A stretch of 64,000 nucleotides of DNA from Sporosarcina luteola (GCF_023715535.1 NZ_JAMBOI010000008.1:1-64000), one strand, 5' to 3'. Counted from the stretch's first letter, positions 35,707 to 44,779 are shown. Numbers and translations: made by a program. The notes: a model not told the origin generated them from the letters alone.

Positions 35707-36771
35707 TCAGCCATTATGCCATTTGTACATCCAAAGGACACCTGACTTCAGCAATCTTGCAATCCGCCCTGTAACAGTACGGTCTGCCAAGTAGGCGAAG
35801 CCTTGTTTCTTTCCTAAGGAGCCCATGAAACCTTTGAGCTTGATTTCAGGCATCTCTTGCGGCAATGGTTCATTATTCCATACGTGGCGGAGCACTTTGA
35901 CGATTTGTTCAGCCTGTTCCTCTGCAAGCTGGGCGCTCGGAGCGTGAGGAAGGTCGGCGATGTCACCGACGACATATGCATTCTCATGGCCAGGAATTTG
36001 ATGATATTGGTTTAGCACGATTCGGCCTCTGTTCATTTCTACGTCCAATTCACGTGCGATAGAGACCGGCTGGATTCCGGCAGTCCATACGACGGCGTCG
36101 ACATGGATTTCGTCCTCGTGATTGTAAAGGACGTTCTTTTCTACTTTTGTAATGTTCGAGTTGGAGACGACTTCCACTTCGTGCTTGTCGAACCAATCTT
36201 TGACGTAGTTACTGAGTCGCTCTGGGAAATCCTTCAGAATGCGAGGTCCCCTGTCGAATAATTTGATTTTCAGGTCCGGCCGGCTTTCACGCAATTCACT
36301 TGCGAGTTCAATGCCGCTTAAGCCTGCGCCGACGATGCCGACTGTAGCTCCCCCGCCAAGCCCTTGCAACAGATTGTATGTGGCTCTCGACTGGCCGATT
36401 GTCTGGATGCTGCTCGTGTATTCCGCCGCTCCCGGAACATCGTGGTAATTATCCTCGCAGCCGAGTCCGATGACTAGGTCGTCATACGCGATCTCTTCAC
36501 CATTCCGAAGCTGAATCGCTTTCTCTTCCAACTTGATTTTCGCGATTTCCCCTTCAACTACCTTCAGTTTTTCATGTGCCGGCAGTGCGACACGGATATC
36601 CGAATCCGGAGCTGTTCCTGCTGCTAATGCATAAAATTCTGTTTTAAGACTATGGAAAGGTGTCCTGTCAATCAACGTGATTTCCAGATCGGTGGGCAAT
36701 TCTTTATTGAGTAGACGAAGCAAAATGCGCATATTACCGTAGCCTGCACCTAATAATACTAGTTTTCTCAT
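35707..36771 (-). CDS. yutJ: NDH-2-like FAD oxidoreductase YutJ
   Basis: A 354-residue pyridine-nucleotide:disulfide-oxidoreductase fold protein, paralogous to Ndh. It has FAD site LVLLGAGYGNMR (GxGYGN in place of GGxG), NAD site TVGIVGAGLSGIELASEL and YVVGDIADL. Shorter than Ndh, and its quinone-reductase activity is unproven. ATG 36771 follows AGGAG; six residues before it were dropped. Confidence 0.9.
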   Translation of the reverse strand: MRKLVLLGAGYGNMRILLRLLNKELPTDLEITLIDRTPFHSLKTEFYALAAGTAPDSDIRVALPAHEKLKVVEGEIAKIKLEEKAIQLRNGEEIAYDDLVIGLGCEDNYHDVPGAAEYTSSIQTIGQSRATYNLLQGLGGGATVGIVGAGLSGIELASELRESRPDLKIKLFDRGPRILKDFPERLSNYVKDWFDKHEVEVVSNSNITKVEKNVLYNHEDEIHVDAVVWTAGIQPVSIARELDVEMNRGRIVLNQYHQIPGHENAYVVGDIADLPHAPSAQLAEEQAEQIVKVLRHVWNNEPLPQEMPEIKLKGFMGSLGKKQGFAYLADRTVTGRIARLLKSGVLWMYKWHNG

Positions 36772-36910
36772 AGTTTTCTCCTTTGTCAATCGATTTTCCG
36801 ATTTATTCCCACAATGATTATATCAGTTTGTGAGATGTTTCACAATAAGACATCCTATTTGACGACAGATGAAAATAAGAGTAGCATGCCAAGTAGGTGA
36901 GGTGATCGTT

Positions 36911-37147
36911 GTGAATCCGATCGTAGAATTCTGTATGAGCAATCTTGCTAACGGTTCACAGAAGACATTGGAAGCGTTGGAAAGGGATCCAAACATAGAT
37001 GTGTTGGAATATGGCTGTCTCAGTTATTGCACAAAATGTGCCGAAGGATTATATGCGCTCGTTAATGGTGAGGTGGTCGAAGCTGACACACCTGATGAAT
37101 TGACGGAACGAATTCAGCAATTCATTGAAGAAAATCCACTTTTCTAA
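36911..37147 (+). CDS. yuzB: YuzB family (DUF1450) protein
   Basis: A 78-residue protein with four conserved cysteines (VEFCMSN; YGCLSYCTKCAEG) and ALVNGEVVEADTPDEL, the YuzB/DUF1450 signature. Function unknown; a thioredoxin-like or cluster/metal site is plausible. The start is GTG at 36911 after GAGGTGAT; the longer ATG start has no ribosome site. Confidence 0.9.
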   Translation: MNPIVEFCMSNLANGSQKTLEALERDPNIDVLEYGCLSYCTKCAEGLYALVNGEVVEADTPDELTERIQQFIEENPLF

Positions 37148-37173
37148 GATCAAAAGTGAGTGACGAAGACAGC

Positions 37174-37205
37174 AAAGAACCGCATTTCATTGCGGTTCTT
37201 TTTTA
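37174..37205. terminator. bidirectional terminator yuzB/yutF
   Basis: AAAGAACCGC pairs with GCGGTTCTTTTTT. The stop codon of yutF lies in its loop, so the terminator overlaps the end of that gene. Confidence 0.88.
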
Positions 37206-37960
37206 TTCCAATCTACTAAGCTCTTGTACAGATATGTCGGAAGCTTCAACTGCTCCTTCACCGTTTCTAATCTTGTCACGCCGCCCTCTACATAAACCGT
37301 GTCAATGCCGAAGCGGATTCCTGCCTGAATATCAGTCTCGTAATTATCACCAATCATGATCATTTCATCTTTCCTATACCCTTTTTGTTGAATGAAATGC
37401 AGCATATACGGCTCAGGCTTACCGATATGGATGGCATTGCAATCCGTTGTCGATTCCAAGAGCTTAACAAATGAACCATTCCCCGGGACGAGCCCTCTCT
37501 CAGTCGGAAATGCCCGATCCCCATTCGTCGCTAAAAATACTGCGCCTGCGCGTATTGCCAAACTGGCAGCTGAGAGTTTTTCATATGTAATGCTGCGGTC
37601 GATTCCAATGATGACGACGTCCGGATTTTGTGAAGTCAGCTCAAACCCTTCAGAAACAAGTGCTTGTTCAAGCCCTTCTTCACCTATCATCATGACGGAC
37701 GCACCATCAAAATGCTCTTTGCAATATTTCGCGGATGCAATTGCCGACGTCATGATCTGTTCCGGTTCCGTCCTGATTCCCATTCGATGTAGCTTCGTTT
37801 GAAATTGTTTTGCCGTTTTAGATGAATTATTCGTTACAAAATAAGGTTCGATGCCGCTACGCTGAAGTCCATCAATCAATTCGGCAGCTTCAGGGATCAC
37901 TTCATTCCCCCGGTAGACAGTCCCATCCAAGTCAAAACAGACCGCTTTATAGTTGTCCAT
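37187..37960 (-). CDS. yutF: HAD-IIA phosphatase YutF
   Basis: A 257-residue NagD/AraL-like HAD hydrolase. It has motif I CFDLDGTVYRG, motif II FVTNNSS, lysine region HIGKPEPYML, and motif III MIGDNYETDI. Length matches YutF, a sugar-phosphate or nucleotide phosphatase of uncertain substrate. Last gene of the yutD-yutE-yutF run; the yutE stop is 3 bp upstream. Confidence 0.93.
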   Translation of the reverse strand: MDNYKAVCFDLDGTVYRGNEVIPEAAELIDGLQRSGIEPYFVTNNSSKTAKQFQTKLHRMGIRTEPEQIMTSAIASAKYCKEHFDGASVMMIGEEGLEQALVSEGFELTSQNPDVVIIGIDRSITYEKLSAASLAIRAGAVFLATNGDRAFPTERGLVPGNGSFVKLLESTTDCNAIHIGKPEPYMLHFIQQKGYRKDEMIMIGDNYETDIQAGIRFGIDTVYVEGGVTRLETVKEQLKLPTYLYKSLVDWNKKEPQ

Positions 37961-37962
37961 TT

Positions 37963-38412
37963 TTATTGCTCCAGCGGGCTGAAGGCGGAAACAGGACCAA
38001 GTTCATTCTCCAAGTAATGTCTGACCTTCACTGGAAAAGTCTTAATCTCGTCTTTCGTTTCGTTCAAAACCGCTTCGATTTCCTCGCTGTCCACGTCGAC
38101 AAACTCACGGACGATCATTTTTCGAAGCCCGATCACTTTTTTCAAAGGATCAGCCATTTCCGGGGAAATCACTTTCTCATCTTCCATAATGTCGATGATA
38201 TCGTCATAGCTTCCTGGATCACGCATAATGAAGCCGTCAATCATGGAATTGCCGACATCAATGATGGACTCGACGATTGTATGAGCAATCCTTTCGAGTG
38301 CCAAGGCGTTGATTTTACTTTCATTCCATTTTTGATGTCCTTCAAATAAAGCCAGAAGACTTTCCATATAAGCAAGTGTTTCATTGATTTTTTGACGATC
38401 GATAAAGTACAA
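37963..38412 (-). CDS. yutE: DUF86/HepT-like protein YutE
   Basis: A 149-residue helical protein of the DUF86 family (now HepT-like). The catalytic-like RX4-6H equivalent region is MIVREF...VRHYLENEL. Toxins of the HepT type pair with MNT antitoxins, but no MNT gene is nearby, and B. subtilis YutE is a housekeeping orphan. I therefore do not call a toxin. Start ATG after GGGAGG. Confidence 0.88.
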   Translation of the reverse strand: MYFIDRQKINETLAYMESLLALFEGHQKWNESKINALALERIAHTIVESIIDVGNSMIDGFIMRDPGSYDDIIDIMEDEKVISPEMADPLKKVIGLRKMIVREFVDVDSEEIEAVLNETKDEIKTFPVKVRHYLENELGPVSAFSPLEQ

Positions 38413-38471
38413 AATTGTTCCCTCCCGGTTGTCTTAACTCCATTTCATCATATCATAACGGGCACATGAAT

Positions 38472-38511
38472 GAACCGCCTTGCACACAGCATCCTGCGCA
38501 CTAGGCGGTTC
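38472..38511 (-). terminator. stem-loop between yutD and yutE
   Basis: GAACCGCC pairs with GGCGGTTC, with extra internal pairing (GTGCGCA/TGTGTGCA-like). No T-run follows, so it may be a weak terminator or a processing site. Confidence 0.5.
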
Positions 38512-38519
38512 TATCAATC

Positions 38520-38855
38520 CTATTCCTGCTCCTGCTCCAGTTCCTGTTCGACTGGCTGGATCTTCACCTTGCCGACTTTCCGAAGGACAAAATAGGCGCA
38601 TCCGAAATTGCAGTATTCATAAAGGTAATCCTGCAAGGTGCTGATTTTCGTTTCATACGTAGCCTTGGAATTGCGATCCTCATAAAAGCCTTTCAGCCGC
38701 AGCTGACCGTATCCCCAGTCACCTAAAATATAATCGTATTTGGATAGCACGTCACTGAACCTGGCGTCCAATGCTTCCTCGTTGAAACCATCCCGATAGT
38801 CTATCTGTATTTCATATTCAAAGTTATTTATCGTTACCAAACTAATCACTTCCAT
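38520..38855 (-). CDS. yutD: YutD family (DUF1027) protein
   Basis: An acidic soluble protein of 106-111 residues with FEYEIQIDYRDGFNEEALDARF (core IDYRDGFN), YDYILGDWGYGQLRLKGFY and a YCNFGCAYFVLRK end; the YutD signature. Function unknown. The ATG at 38855 has a poor ribosome site; the TTG at 38840, 4 bp after GGAAGTGAT, is equally plausible. Directly downstream of lipA. Confidence 0.9.
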   Translation of the reverse strand: MEVISLVTINNFEYEIQIDYRDGFNEEALDARFSDVLSKYDYILGDWGYGQLRLKGFYEDRNSKATYETKISTLQDYLYEYCNFGCAYFVLRKVGKVKIQPVEQELEQEQE

Positions 38856-38857
38856 CT

Positions 38858-39817
38858 TCAGCTTTGTACCGTTGTTTCTAACATTGCGTCACCAATACGC
38901 TGTTTTTCTTTTGCAGCGGCATTGACCTGTTCATCAGCATGATAGCTTGAACGTACCAATGGACCCGCTTCGCAGTGGGAAAATCCTTTTGACATTGCGA
39001 TTTCGCGCAACTCTCCAAATTCTTGGGGCGTATAGTATTTTTGGACTTTGAGATGTTTTTTTGTTGGTTGTAAATATTGGCCAATTGTCATGATATCCAC
39101 TTTATGAGCACGTAAATCATCCATCGTTTCGATGATTTCCTCAACTGTCTCGCCAAGCCCAAGCATCAAGGAGGACTTCGTCGGAATTTCCGGGTACATT
39201 TCCTTTGCCCGTAGAAGAAGCTCCAAGGAACGATCGTAGGTCGCACGTGCCCGGACCCTCGGTGTCAATCTGCGGACCGTTTCGATGTTATGATTCAGAA
39301 TATCAGGTTTTGCATCCATCAAGCGCTCCAAGTTATCATACTCGCCTCCCATGTCGGACGGCAATACTTCAACTGTCGTAAACGGGTTTTTACGGCGGAT
39401 GGCACGGATTGTTTCAGCAAACACCGTGGATCCTCCATCTTTCAAGTCATCTCTTGCAACAGCTGTAACAACGACATGTTTCAAGTTCATGAGTGCCACG
39501 GAATCCGCAACGCGTTCCGGCTCTGCTAAGTCAAGCTCGTTCGGCAACCCGGTTTTCACTGCACAGAAACGACAAGCACGTGTACAAACGGCACCAAGGA
39601 TCATGAATGTAGCTGTGCGGCGTTCTCCCCAACATTCATGGATGTTCGGGCAGCGGGCTTCTTCACAAACGGTATGTAAGTTCTTTTCACGCATCAATTT
39701 TTTCAGGTCTGTATAGTTTTCATTCGTGTTCAATTTTATTTTCAGCCAATCGGGCTTTCGAACATGTTCTGTCTTTTTCCCTATTTCTGGTCTACATGAC
39801 ACGATAACCGACTCCAT
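38858..39817 (-). CDS. lipA: lipoyl synthase
   Basis: A radical SAM enzyme of about 319 residues that inserts two sulfurs into octanoyl groups. It shows the auxiliary-cluster motif [13 protein letters not shown] and the radical SAM motif [10 protein letters not shown], then the [10 protein letters not shown] tail with conserved arginine-serine-serine. The longest start is at 39817; a GTG at 39802 with GGAG 9 bp upstream gives a family-like N-terminus ([20 protein letters not shown]). Substrate proteins include GcvH, encoded at 58667. Confidence 0.95.
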   Translation of the reverse strand: MESVIVSCRPEIGKKTEHVRKPDWLKIKLNTNENYTDLKKLMREKNLHTVCEEARCPNIHECWGERRTATFMILGAVCTRACRFCAVKTGLPNELDLAEPERVADSVALMNLKHVVVTAVARDDLKDGGSTVFAETIRAIRRKNPFTTVEVLPSDMGGEYDNLERLMDAKPDILNHNIETVRRLTPRVRARATYDRSLELLLRAKEMYPEIPTKSSLMLGLGETVEEIIETMDDLRAHKVDIMTIGQYLQPTKKHLKVQKYYTPQEFGELREIAMSKGFSHCEAGPLVRSSYHADEQVNAAAKEKQRIGDAMLETTVQS

Positions 39818-39914
39818 TCCTATTTGCTTGTTTTGCAGTATATCACTTCTGTCAATGTATCATATATTCTGACATCCAACAACTATTGATGGCATAGAGA
39901 TTACTACGAAAATA

Positions 39915-39950
39915 AGAAAAGAAAGCGCCAGGATAAATGCGCTTTCTTTC
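39915..39950 (-). terminator. terminator of the NSS/MetS operon
   Basis: On the minus strand AAAGAAAGCGC pairs with GCGCTTTCTTT, followed by a T-rich stretch. Confidence 0.82.
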
Positions 39951-39973
39951 TATATCATTTTATTCAAACAGAG

Positions 39974-40081
39974 TCAGGCTCTGCTTTTCGATTTAGATAC
40001 TGCCCAAAATATACTTCCCGCAAGTCCACCCCAAATGACGAGGATTCCGAGAATCATCATAAAAATAGCTCCACCGCTCAT
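39974..40081 (-). CDS. MetS-like small subunit of an NSS transporter
   Basis: A 35-residue ORF: MSGGAIFMMILG, ILVIWGGLAGSIFWAV, then SKSKSRA. It is one hydrophobic helix with a short basic tail, characteristic of the MetS small subunits paired with methionine/alanine-importing neurotransmitter:sodium symporters. Its ATG is 6 bp after GGAGGATTC-type ribosome site (AAGGAGG at the end of the transporter gene), only 12 bp downstream of the transporter stop. Confidence 0.85.
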   Translation of the reverse strand: MSGGAIFMMILGILVIWGGLAGSIFWAVSKSKSRA

Positions 40082-40093
40082 AGCGAATCCTCC

Positions 40094-41623
40094 TTATCGA
40101 TTATCAAAGTCTGTTGAGTCAGTTGTTTTCTTGTTCCATTTCATTACTGTAAAGATGATTGCCATGACGATGGCGAACAATGCGACCATCCAACCTGTAG
40201 ACATGATGAACGCGTCCGAATACCCTTCGTAGTTTCCATTGTCTGTCTCATGCAATTTGAAAATATTGATGCGCAACAAGTCGAACATCATATAGCCAAG
40301 GACGACCGGTGTAATGAATCTCAAACAAATTCTCCAAAGTGGGCCGACTTGGATATCAGAAATTTCATTCGCATGGTCTTCGAATACACGAAGTTTCTTG
40401 AAGACCCATACAATAAGGAAGACTTCGACCAAACCGATTGCGGCTACTCCGAACTGGTTAATGAAGTAGTCGGCAACGTCTAGGAAATACAAGCCGCCGC
40501 GTGTAGCGAACAGCAAGGAAATGACTGCTGCAAGACCAACTCCGAAAAGGACGGACTTCGTACGCGAGATGTTGAATTTCTCTGAAATCCCCGCGATATA
40601 CGTCTCACAGATCGAGATGAGCGATGTGAGACCCGCCAAGACAAGCGACAGGAAGAACAATACTCCGAATAGTCCATTCATCCCCGGCATTTCATTGATG
40701 ATTTTCGGGAATACGACAAATGCGAGTCCTACTCCTGCTGAAGCAACTTCTGCAACGGATGTGTTTGCTTGTGCCGCCATGAAGCCAAGCGCAGCGAATA
40801 CTCCGATACCCGCAAGCAATTCGAATCCTGAGTTCGCAAATCCTGTGATGAATGCGTTATTTGTAATATCCGACTTCTTCGGCAAGTAACTTGAATAAGT
40901 GATCATGATGGCAAAGGCTATTGATAGACTGAAGAAAATATGTCCATATGCCGCTACCCACACCTGTGAATTTGCCAACTTGCTCAAATCCGGTTTGAAG
41001 AATGCATCCAGACCGAGCAACGCCCCGTCAAGAGTAACTGCCCGAATGACGACAAGAAGGAACACAACGACAAGCGTCGGAATGAAAATTCTGTTCGCCA
41101 ATTCAATTCCTCGTTTAACTCCAGCCAATAGAATGATGAAGGCGATTGCCCAGACAAGGATAAGCGGAATGAGTACTCCCGGTACCAGCCCACCGACCTC
41201 CCCTGGAGTATCCGCCAAGTTCAGTACGCTTCCGAACAGGAATCCTCCTGTATCATCCCCCCATGCCATATTCAAGGAATAGATTGTGTACTTCATCGCC
41301 CAAGCGATGATGACTGCATAATACGTCGAAATAACGAAAGAGACGAATATGCCCCACCAACCTAACCATTCTGCCCCTTTTCCTTTCATACGAAAGAAAG
41401 ATAGCGGCGCAGAACCGCGGTACTTATGACCTATCGTGAATTCCATGATGAGAATTGGAATCCCCGCTGTCAGAAGTGCAAATAAGTATGGAATGAAAAA
41501 TGCCCCTCCGCCGTTTTCATACGCGACGTATGGAAAACGCCAGATGTTTCCTAGACCGACAGCAGATCCGACAGCCGCCATTATAAAGCCGGCGCGGGTC
41601 CCCCATTGCGAACGCTGTTCCAT
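40094..41623 (-). CDS. Na+-dependent NSS-family amino acid transporter
   Basis: A 509-residue, 12-helix symporter of the neurotransmitter:sodium family. The helix 1 Na+/substrate site GFIMAAVGSAVGLGNIWRFP is split here as AAVGSAVGLGNIWRFPY, followed by NGGGAFFIPY. The 12-helix length (not the 11-helix form) plus the adjacent MetS-like ORF suggests the MetP/MetS methionine/alanine importer type. ATG after GGGAAGGGG. Driven by a strong sigma-A promoter. Confidence 0.92.
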   Translation of the reverse strand: MEQRSQWGTRAGFIMAAVGSAVGLGNIWRFPYVAYENGGGAFFIPYLFALLTAGIPILIMEFTIGHKYRGSAPLSFFRMKGKGAEWLGWWGIFVSFVISTYYAVIIAWAMKYTIYSLNMAWGDDTGGFLFGSVLNLADTPGEVGGLVPGVLIPLILVWAIAFIILLAGVKRGIELANRIFIPTLVVVFLLVVIRAVTLDGALLGLDAFFKPDLSKLANSQVWVAAYGHIFFSLSIAFAIMITYSSYLPKKSDITNNAFITGFANSGFELLAGIGVFAALGFMAAQANTSVAEVASAGVGLAFVVFPKIINEMPGMNGLFGVLFFLSLVLAGLTSLISICETYIAGISEKFNISRTKSVLFGVGLAAVISLLFATRGGLYFLDVADYFINQFGVAAIGLVEVFLIVWVFKKLRVFEDHANEISDIQVGPLWRICLRFITPVVLGYMMFDLLRINIFKLHETDNGNYEGYSDAFIMSTGWMVALFAIVMAIIFTVMKWNKKTTDSTDFDNR

Positions 41624-41691
41624 TAAAATTCCCCTTCCCTTTACTCTGTTAATAATTTACCATTTTCAGATTATTATATAATCTTAAAACT

Positions 41692-41720
41692 AGTATATCC
41701 GTCTTAGTATCTATTGTCAA
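41692..41720 (-). promoter_or_regulatory. sigma-A promoter of the NSS transporter
   Basis: On the minus strand TTGACA (plus 41715-41720), a 17 bp spacer and TATACT (plus 41692-41697). A near-consensus promoter 69 bp before the start. Confidence 0.85.
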
Positions 41721-41842
41721 AATGTTTTTTATTGAATAAATATCCATTTTATCGATCGGGTTTTACTCTTCATCACAGGAATCTGGAAGTGTGCCGGTAG
41801 TGAAAATCTATGAATGTAGAGCCCGCTTTATGCTACATCCCA

Positions 41843-41882
41843 ATAAAAAAAGCCACATCTGCCGGGTACCCGGCAGATGTGA
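41843..41882 (-). terminator. terminator of lysW
   Basis: A perfect palindrome: CACATCTGCCGGG / CCCGGCAGATGTG around TA, followed on the minus strand by GGCTTTTTTTATT. Confidence 0.92.
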
Positions 41883-41895
41883 CAGTTCATATAAG

Positions 41896-43473
41896 TCAGT
41901 AGGAAGTTGCCCTCACTTCTGCTTTATTCCGTTTTGAAGTCCATACTGAAAACAAGCCAGCAATTAGAACGATGACTGCTGCAAGTCCGATCCAAACCGA
42001 TCCTGTAAGCCCAAGGATGATATAGCCGATCGTCGCAATACCTGCTGAAATCAATGCATAAGGGAGCTGCGTCGATACGTGATCAATGTGATTGGATCCC
42101 GCACCGGTCGATGATAGTATCGTCGTATCGGAAATCGGTGAGCAGTGATCCCCGAAAACAGCCCCTGCCAATACTGCTGACAATGCAGGAAGCAGAAGTT
42201 CAGGCTCGGCATTGATCATAATCGTTCCTGCAATCGGAAGAAGGATTCCGAAAGAGCCCCAAGATGTCCCTGTCGAAAATGCCATCAAACCTGCGAGGAC
42301 AAACATAATGACCGGAAGGAAGTTGACAGGTACATTTGACTGTTCCACGACACTTGAAAGGAACGGCCCTGTTTCCAGGACACCGATCAAATGCGTCAAC
42401 CCCCATGCAAAAATCAAGATGAGAATCGCCGGCATCATTGCGCTGACACCACTGATGAATGCTTTGCCTACAAGGTTATACGAAGCAGTCTCGTTTTTGC
42501 CCATTTGTGAAATATAAAGGACCGCAGCCAATACTGTTCCTGCTAGACCGCCTACCATCAATGACATTGGAACATCCGTGTTTTCGAAAATGGTCCAAAT
42601 GCTCGCCGAGCCGCCGATGCGATAGCCCGTCCAAATCATCATCCCTAATGTAACGATGACAAGTGTAATGATCGGCGCAATCAAATCAATGACACGGCCA
42701 TAGGAGTGAATCGGGAAATCCTCTTTCAATTGGCCCGGTATCTCTTTATTCGGATCGAAAAGTTCCCCTGTTTCTTGAGCACGTGTTTCATGTCTTTTCA
42801 TTTCAAAATAATCGATATTCGTCCAAGCAAAGAAAAATACCATAGCCAATGTCGTAATGACATAAAAGTTCATCGGCGCCATCATGAGAAATGCGGATAA
42901 TGGCGAGTAGCTGATTGCGGCGGACGTGCCAAAAATGAGAGCCAATTGTCCGATGAGAAATGCGCCCCAGCTCGAAATAGGCGACACAACGCAAATCGGA
43001 GCTGATGTTGAGTCGATGAAATATGCCAATTTCGCCCTGGAAATACGATGCTGGTCCGTAATCGGCCGTGCAATTTGCCCGACAGCCAATGAATTGAAGT
43101 AATCATCCACAAAAATGAGGATTCCGAGCAATACGGTCAACAGCTTAGCGCCGCGTCTCGTTTTAATGCGCGTTACCGCCCACTCCGCAAAAGCCCTGCT
43201 TCCGCCGGATAAACTGACAAGAGCCGTAATGACACCCAATAATAAAATGAATATCATGATGAAAATATTATACGTATTCAATTCCCCTTCAGACCAGAAG
43301 GAGACGATCATGCCTGTCCAAAGATTTTGCAACGTGTCGACCGGTGAAAAACTCGCCACCAATAATGCAGCCGTCACAATTCCCGATCCAAGTGATAATA
43401 GTACCCTCTTTGTCGCTAACACCATAACAATTGCCACGATCGGCGGCAAAATTGAAACCCAAGTGCCTATCAT
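41896..43473 (-). CDS. lysW: NhaC-family transporter under lysine riboswitch control
   Basis: A 525-residue, ~12-helix NhaC-superfamily carrier with IFVDDYFNSLAVGQIARPITD (core FVDDYFNSLAVG), STSAPICVVSPISSWGAFL and FGDHCSPISDTTILSS. On family grounds alone it would be called Na+/H+ antiporter. However, the leader contains a lysine riboswitch, and NhaC-type proteins under L-box control have been proposed as lysine transporters (LysW). The start at 43473 (MIGTWVSI) is 8 bp from GGAGGA; the longer ORF translates repeat A. Confidence 0.88.
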   Translation of the reverse strand: MIGTWVSILPPIVAIVMVLATKRVLLSLGSGIVTAALLVASFSPVDTLQNLWTGMIVSFWSEGELNTYNIFIMIFILLLGVITALVSLSGGSRAFAEWAVTRIKTRRGAKLLTVLLGILIFVDDYFNSLAVGQIARPITDQHRISRAKLAYFIDSTSAPICVVSPISSWGAFLIGQLALIFGTSAAISYSPLSAFLMMAPMNFYVITTLAMVFFFAWTNIDYFEMKRHETRAQETGELFDPNKEIPGQLKEDFPIHSYGRVIDLIAPIITLVIVTLGMMIWTGYRIGGSASIWTIFENTDVPMSLMVGGLAGTVLAAVLYISQMGKNETASYNLVGKAFISGVSAMMPAILILIFAWGLTHLIGVLETGPFLSSVVEQSNVPVNFLPVIMFVLAGLMAFSTGTSWGSFGILLPIAGTIMINAEPELLLPALSAVLAGAVFGDHCSPISDTTILSSTGAGSNHIDHVSTQLPYALISAGIATIGYIILGLTGSVWIGLAAVIVLIAGLFSVWTSKRNKAEVRATSY

Positions 43474-43521
43474 AAAAACATTCCTCCAATTTTTGATTGA
43501 AGAACTATAGGTGAAAACAAA

Positions 43522-43636
43522 AGCGAAGGGCGCCTGTTTAGAGGCGACAGGCATAAGGTGAAGATGCGGCGTGGCGCTTTTTGCCACAGAGCAGCTTCGA
43601 CTTATGACCCCGAGCCTCTGGCGACCGGAGCTAGAT
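43522..43636 (+). repeat. dispersed structured repeat A, copy 2
   Basis: Second copy of the element at 4721-4823, in the opposite orientation. It shares GGGCGCCTG, AAGATGCGGCGTGGCG, TTTGCCACAGAGCAG and GACTTATGACCCCGAGCC. It carries a 14-base segment (ACAGGCATAAGGTG) missing from copy 1. It lies within the lysW leader, between the riboswitch terminator and the start codon. Confidence 0.85.
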
Positions 43637-43644
43637 GTAGAAAG

Positions 43645-43690
43645 GAAAAAAACCGACACCCATTGCACTATGATGTGCATCAGGTGTCGG
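43645..43690 (-). terminator. riboswitch-controlled terminator upstream of lysW
   Basis: On the minus strand CCGACACC pairs with GGTGTCGG, with further pairing ATGCAC/GTGCAA-like inside, followed by TTTTTTTTCC. It lies about 50 bp beyond the L-box aptamer. Confidence 0.88.
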
Positions 43691-43740
43691 CTTATTCTAC
43701 GGTCGTTTGTAAGATAATCTGAGATGTTTTATCTACGTAC

Positions 43741-43912
43741 GATCTGTAGCTCATCATGCGCTAATTGCATGACAGTGTCATTCCTATTCGGAATGACCCC
43801 AGCATGGATGGTTGGCGTTCCATTCCAAGCTTCGGCAAAACTTCCTTTCACGGGCGGTCTACGATGCCAATCTCGCGTCCATTACTAATAAGCCTTGCAG
43901 CCTCTACCTAAT
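43741..43912 (-). ncRNA. lysine riboswitch (L box)
   Basis: Read on the minus strand, this matches the L-box order: GGTAGAGGCTGC, TTAGTAATGGA, CGTGAAAGG, TTGCCGAAGC, GCTGGGGTCATTCCGAATAG, GACACTGTCATGC and the closing GAGCTAC that pairs with GTAG at the 5' end. With lysine bound, a downstream terminator at 43645-43690 should form and shut off lysW. Confidence 0.95.
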
Positions 43913-43934
43913 CGGTGTTCCTCTTTGTTATCCT

Positions 43935-43962
43935 AGCATAACACAATTTCTCTATATTTCAA
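43935..43962 (-). promoter_or_regulatory. sigma-A promoter of the L-box/lysW unit
   Basis: On the minus strand TTGAAA (plus 43957-43962), a 16 bp spacer and TATGCT (plus 43935-43940), about 25 bp upstream of the aptamer. Confidence 0.75.
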
Positions 43963-43969
43963 GGGCTAT

Positions 43970-44779
43970 TTAATGATTGCCAGGATTGAATGGAACTTCA
44001 ATTTGCGGAGGATTGTTTCCGCCCCCGTTATAGATTTGAGGAATTGGGCTCTGGATCAATCCGATAGCTACAGGTATCCGCTGTTCTACGACGCTTCTCT
44101 GTGTCGCAAGCGGGACGATGATCTGGACATTGACCGTCACCAATATATTCACTTCAATCATCGCGTTATTAATGCCGAACTCCGTGATGCCTGTCTCGAC
44201 AGTCGTCTGCGCTTCCCCGATAACGTGGAAACGTATCGGAATTTTAGGGCCGAAGTTCCCGATTAATGGAAGACCCGTCGCTTGCCCCATCGGCACGAAG
44301 AAGACGACGCCCCCTCCTTTTTCCATCGCTTCGGGATCATATTCGATATCTTCGCTGAGCGGAAGCATTTCCAAGTTCCCGCTTTCAGCCATTTTAAGAT
44401 ATGCCTCTATGAGACTATGGATTTCCGCCCTTGTCTTATTGATGATTTCAGCATTCATCGTATTTGTAACCATTCCAGGTGAACCACTTGGCACATTTTC
44501 GATGATATCATTTACATCATATATTTCGGTAGATCTTGATTTGATTGCCTGTGTGATGACATGCGCTGCAATCCTCTCCGTTTCAACTTCCGCATAGGAA
44601 AGATAAATCGGAGTGAGCTTTGAGTTGACAAAATATAGAAAAAGAGCGATTGTCACTAAAATCGCCGGGAAGATGAGCGGCAATAAACGACGCTTTCGGC
44701 GAGGTCTGCCATTATGATTGGAATCGCGATGCCGATTCCTTTTTTTATAATTTCGAGACGGTTGCCCATAAAATCTCAA
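43970..44779 (-). CDS. yunB: sporulation protein YunB
   Basis: A 269-residue protein: basic N-terminus (RNRHRDSNHNGRPRRKRR), one membrane helix (about 32-52), then an outer domain with NKTRAEIHSLIEAYL and FGINNAMIEVNILVTVNVQI. Its length and layout match YunB, a mother-cell sporulation protein in Bacillus that is sigma-E dependent. TTG start 5 bp after GGAGGGG. The ribosome site lies within a hairpin (44782-44819). Its presence argues for a spore former. Confidence 0.92.
   Translation of the reverse strand: MRFYGQPSRNYKKRNRHRDSNHNGRPRRKRRLLPLIFPAILVTIALFLYFVNSKLTPIYLSYAEVETERIAAHVITQAIKSRSTEIYDVNDIIENVPSGSPGMVTNTMNAEIINKTRAEIHSLIEAYLKMAESGNLEMLPLSEDIEYDPEAMEKGGGVVFFVPMGQATGLPLIGNFGPKIPIRFHVIGEAQTTVETGITEFGINNAMIEVNILVTVNVQIIVPLATQRSVVEQRIPVAIGLIQSPIPQIYNGGGNNPPQIEVPFNPGNH

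Noticed and set aside
35707-36771. Second ndh gene
   Set aside because: It is an NDH-2-like paralog but shorter and in the exact yutJ position; quinone reduction is not assumed.
37963-38412. HepT toxin of a toxin-antitoxin pair
   Set aside because: No MNT antitoxin gene adjacent. The gene matches the orphan housekeeping YutE in the expected yut order.
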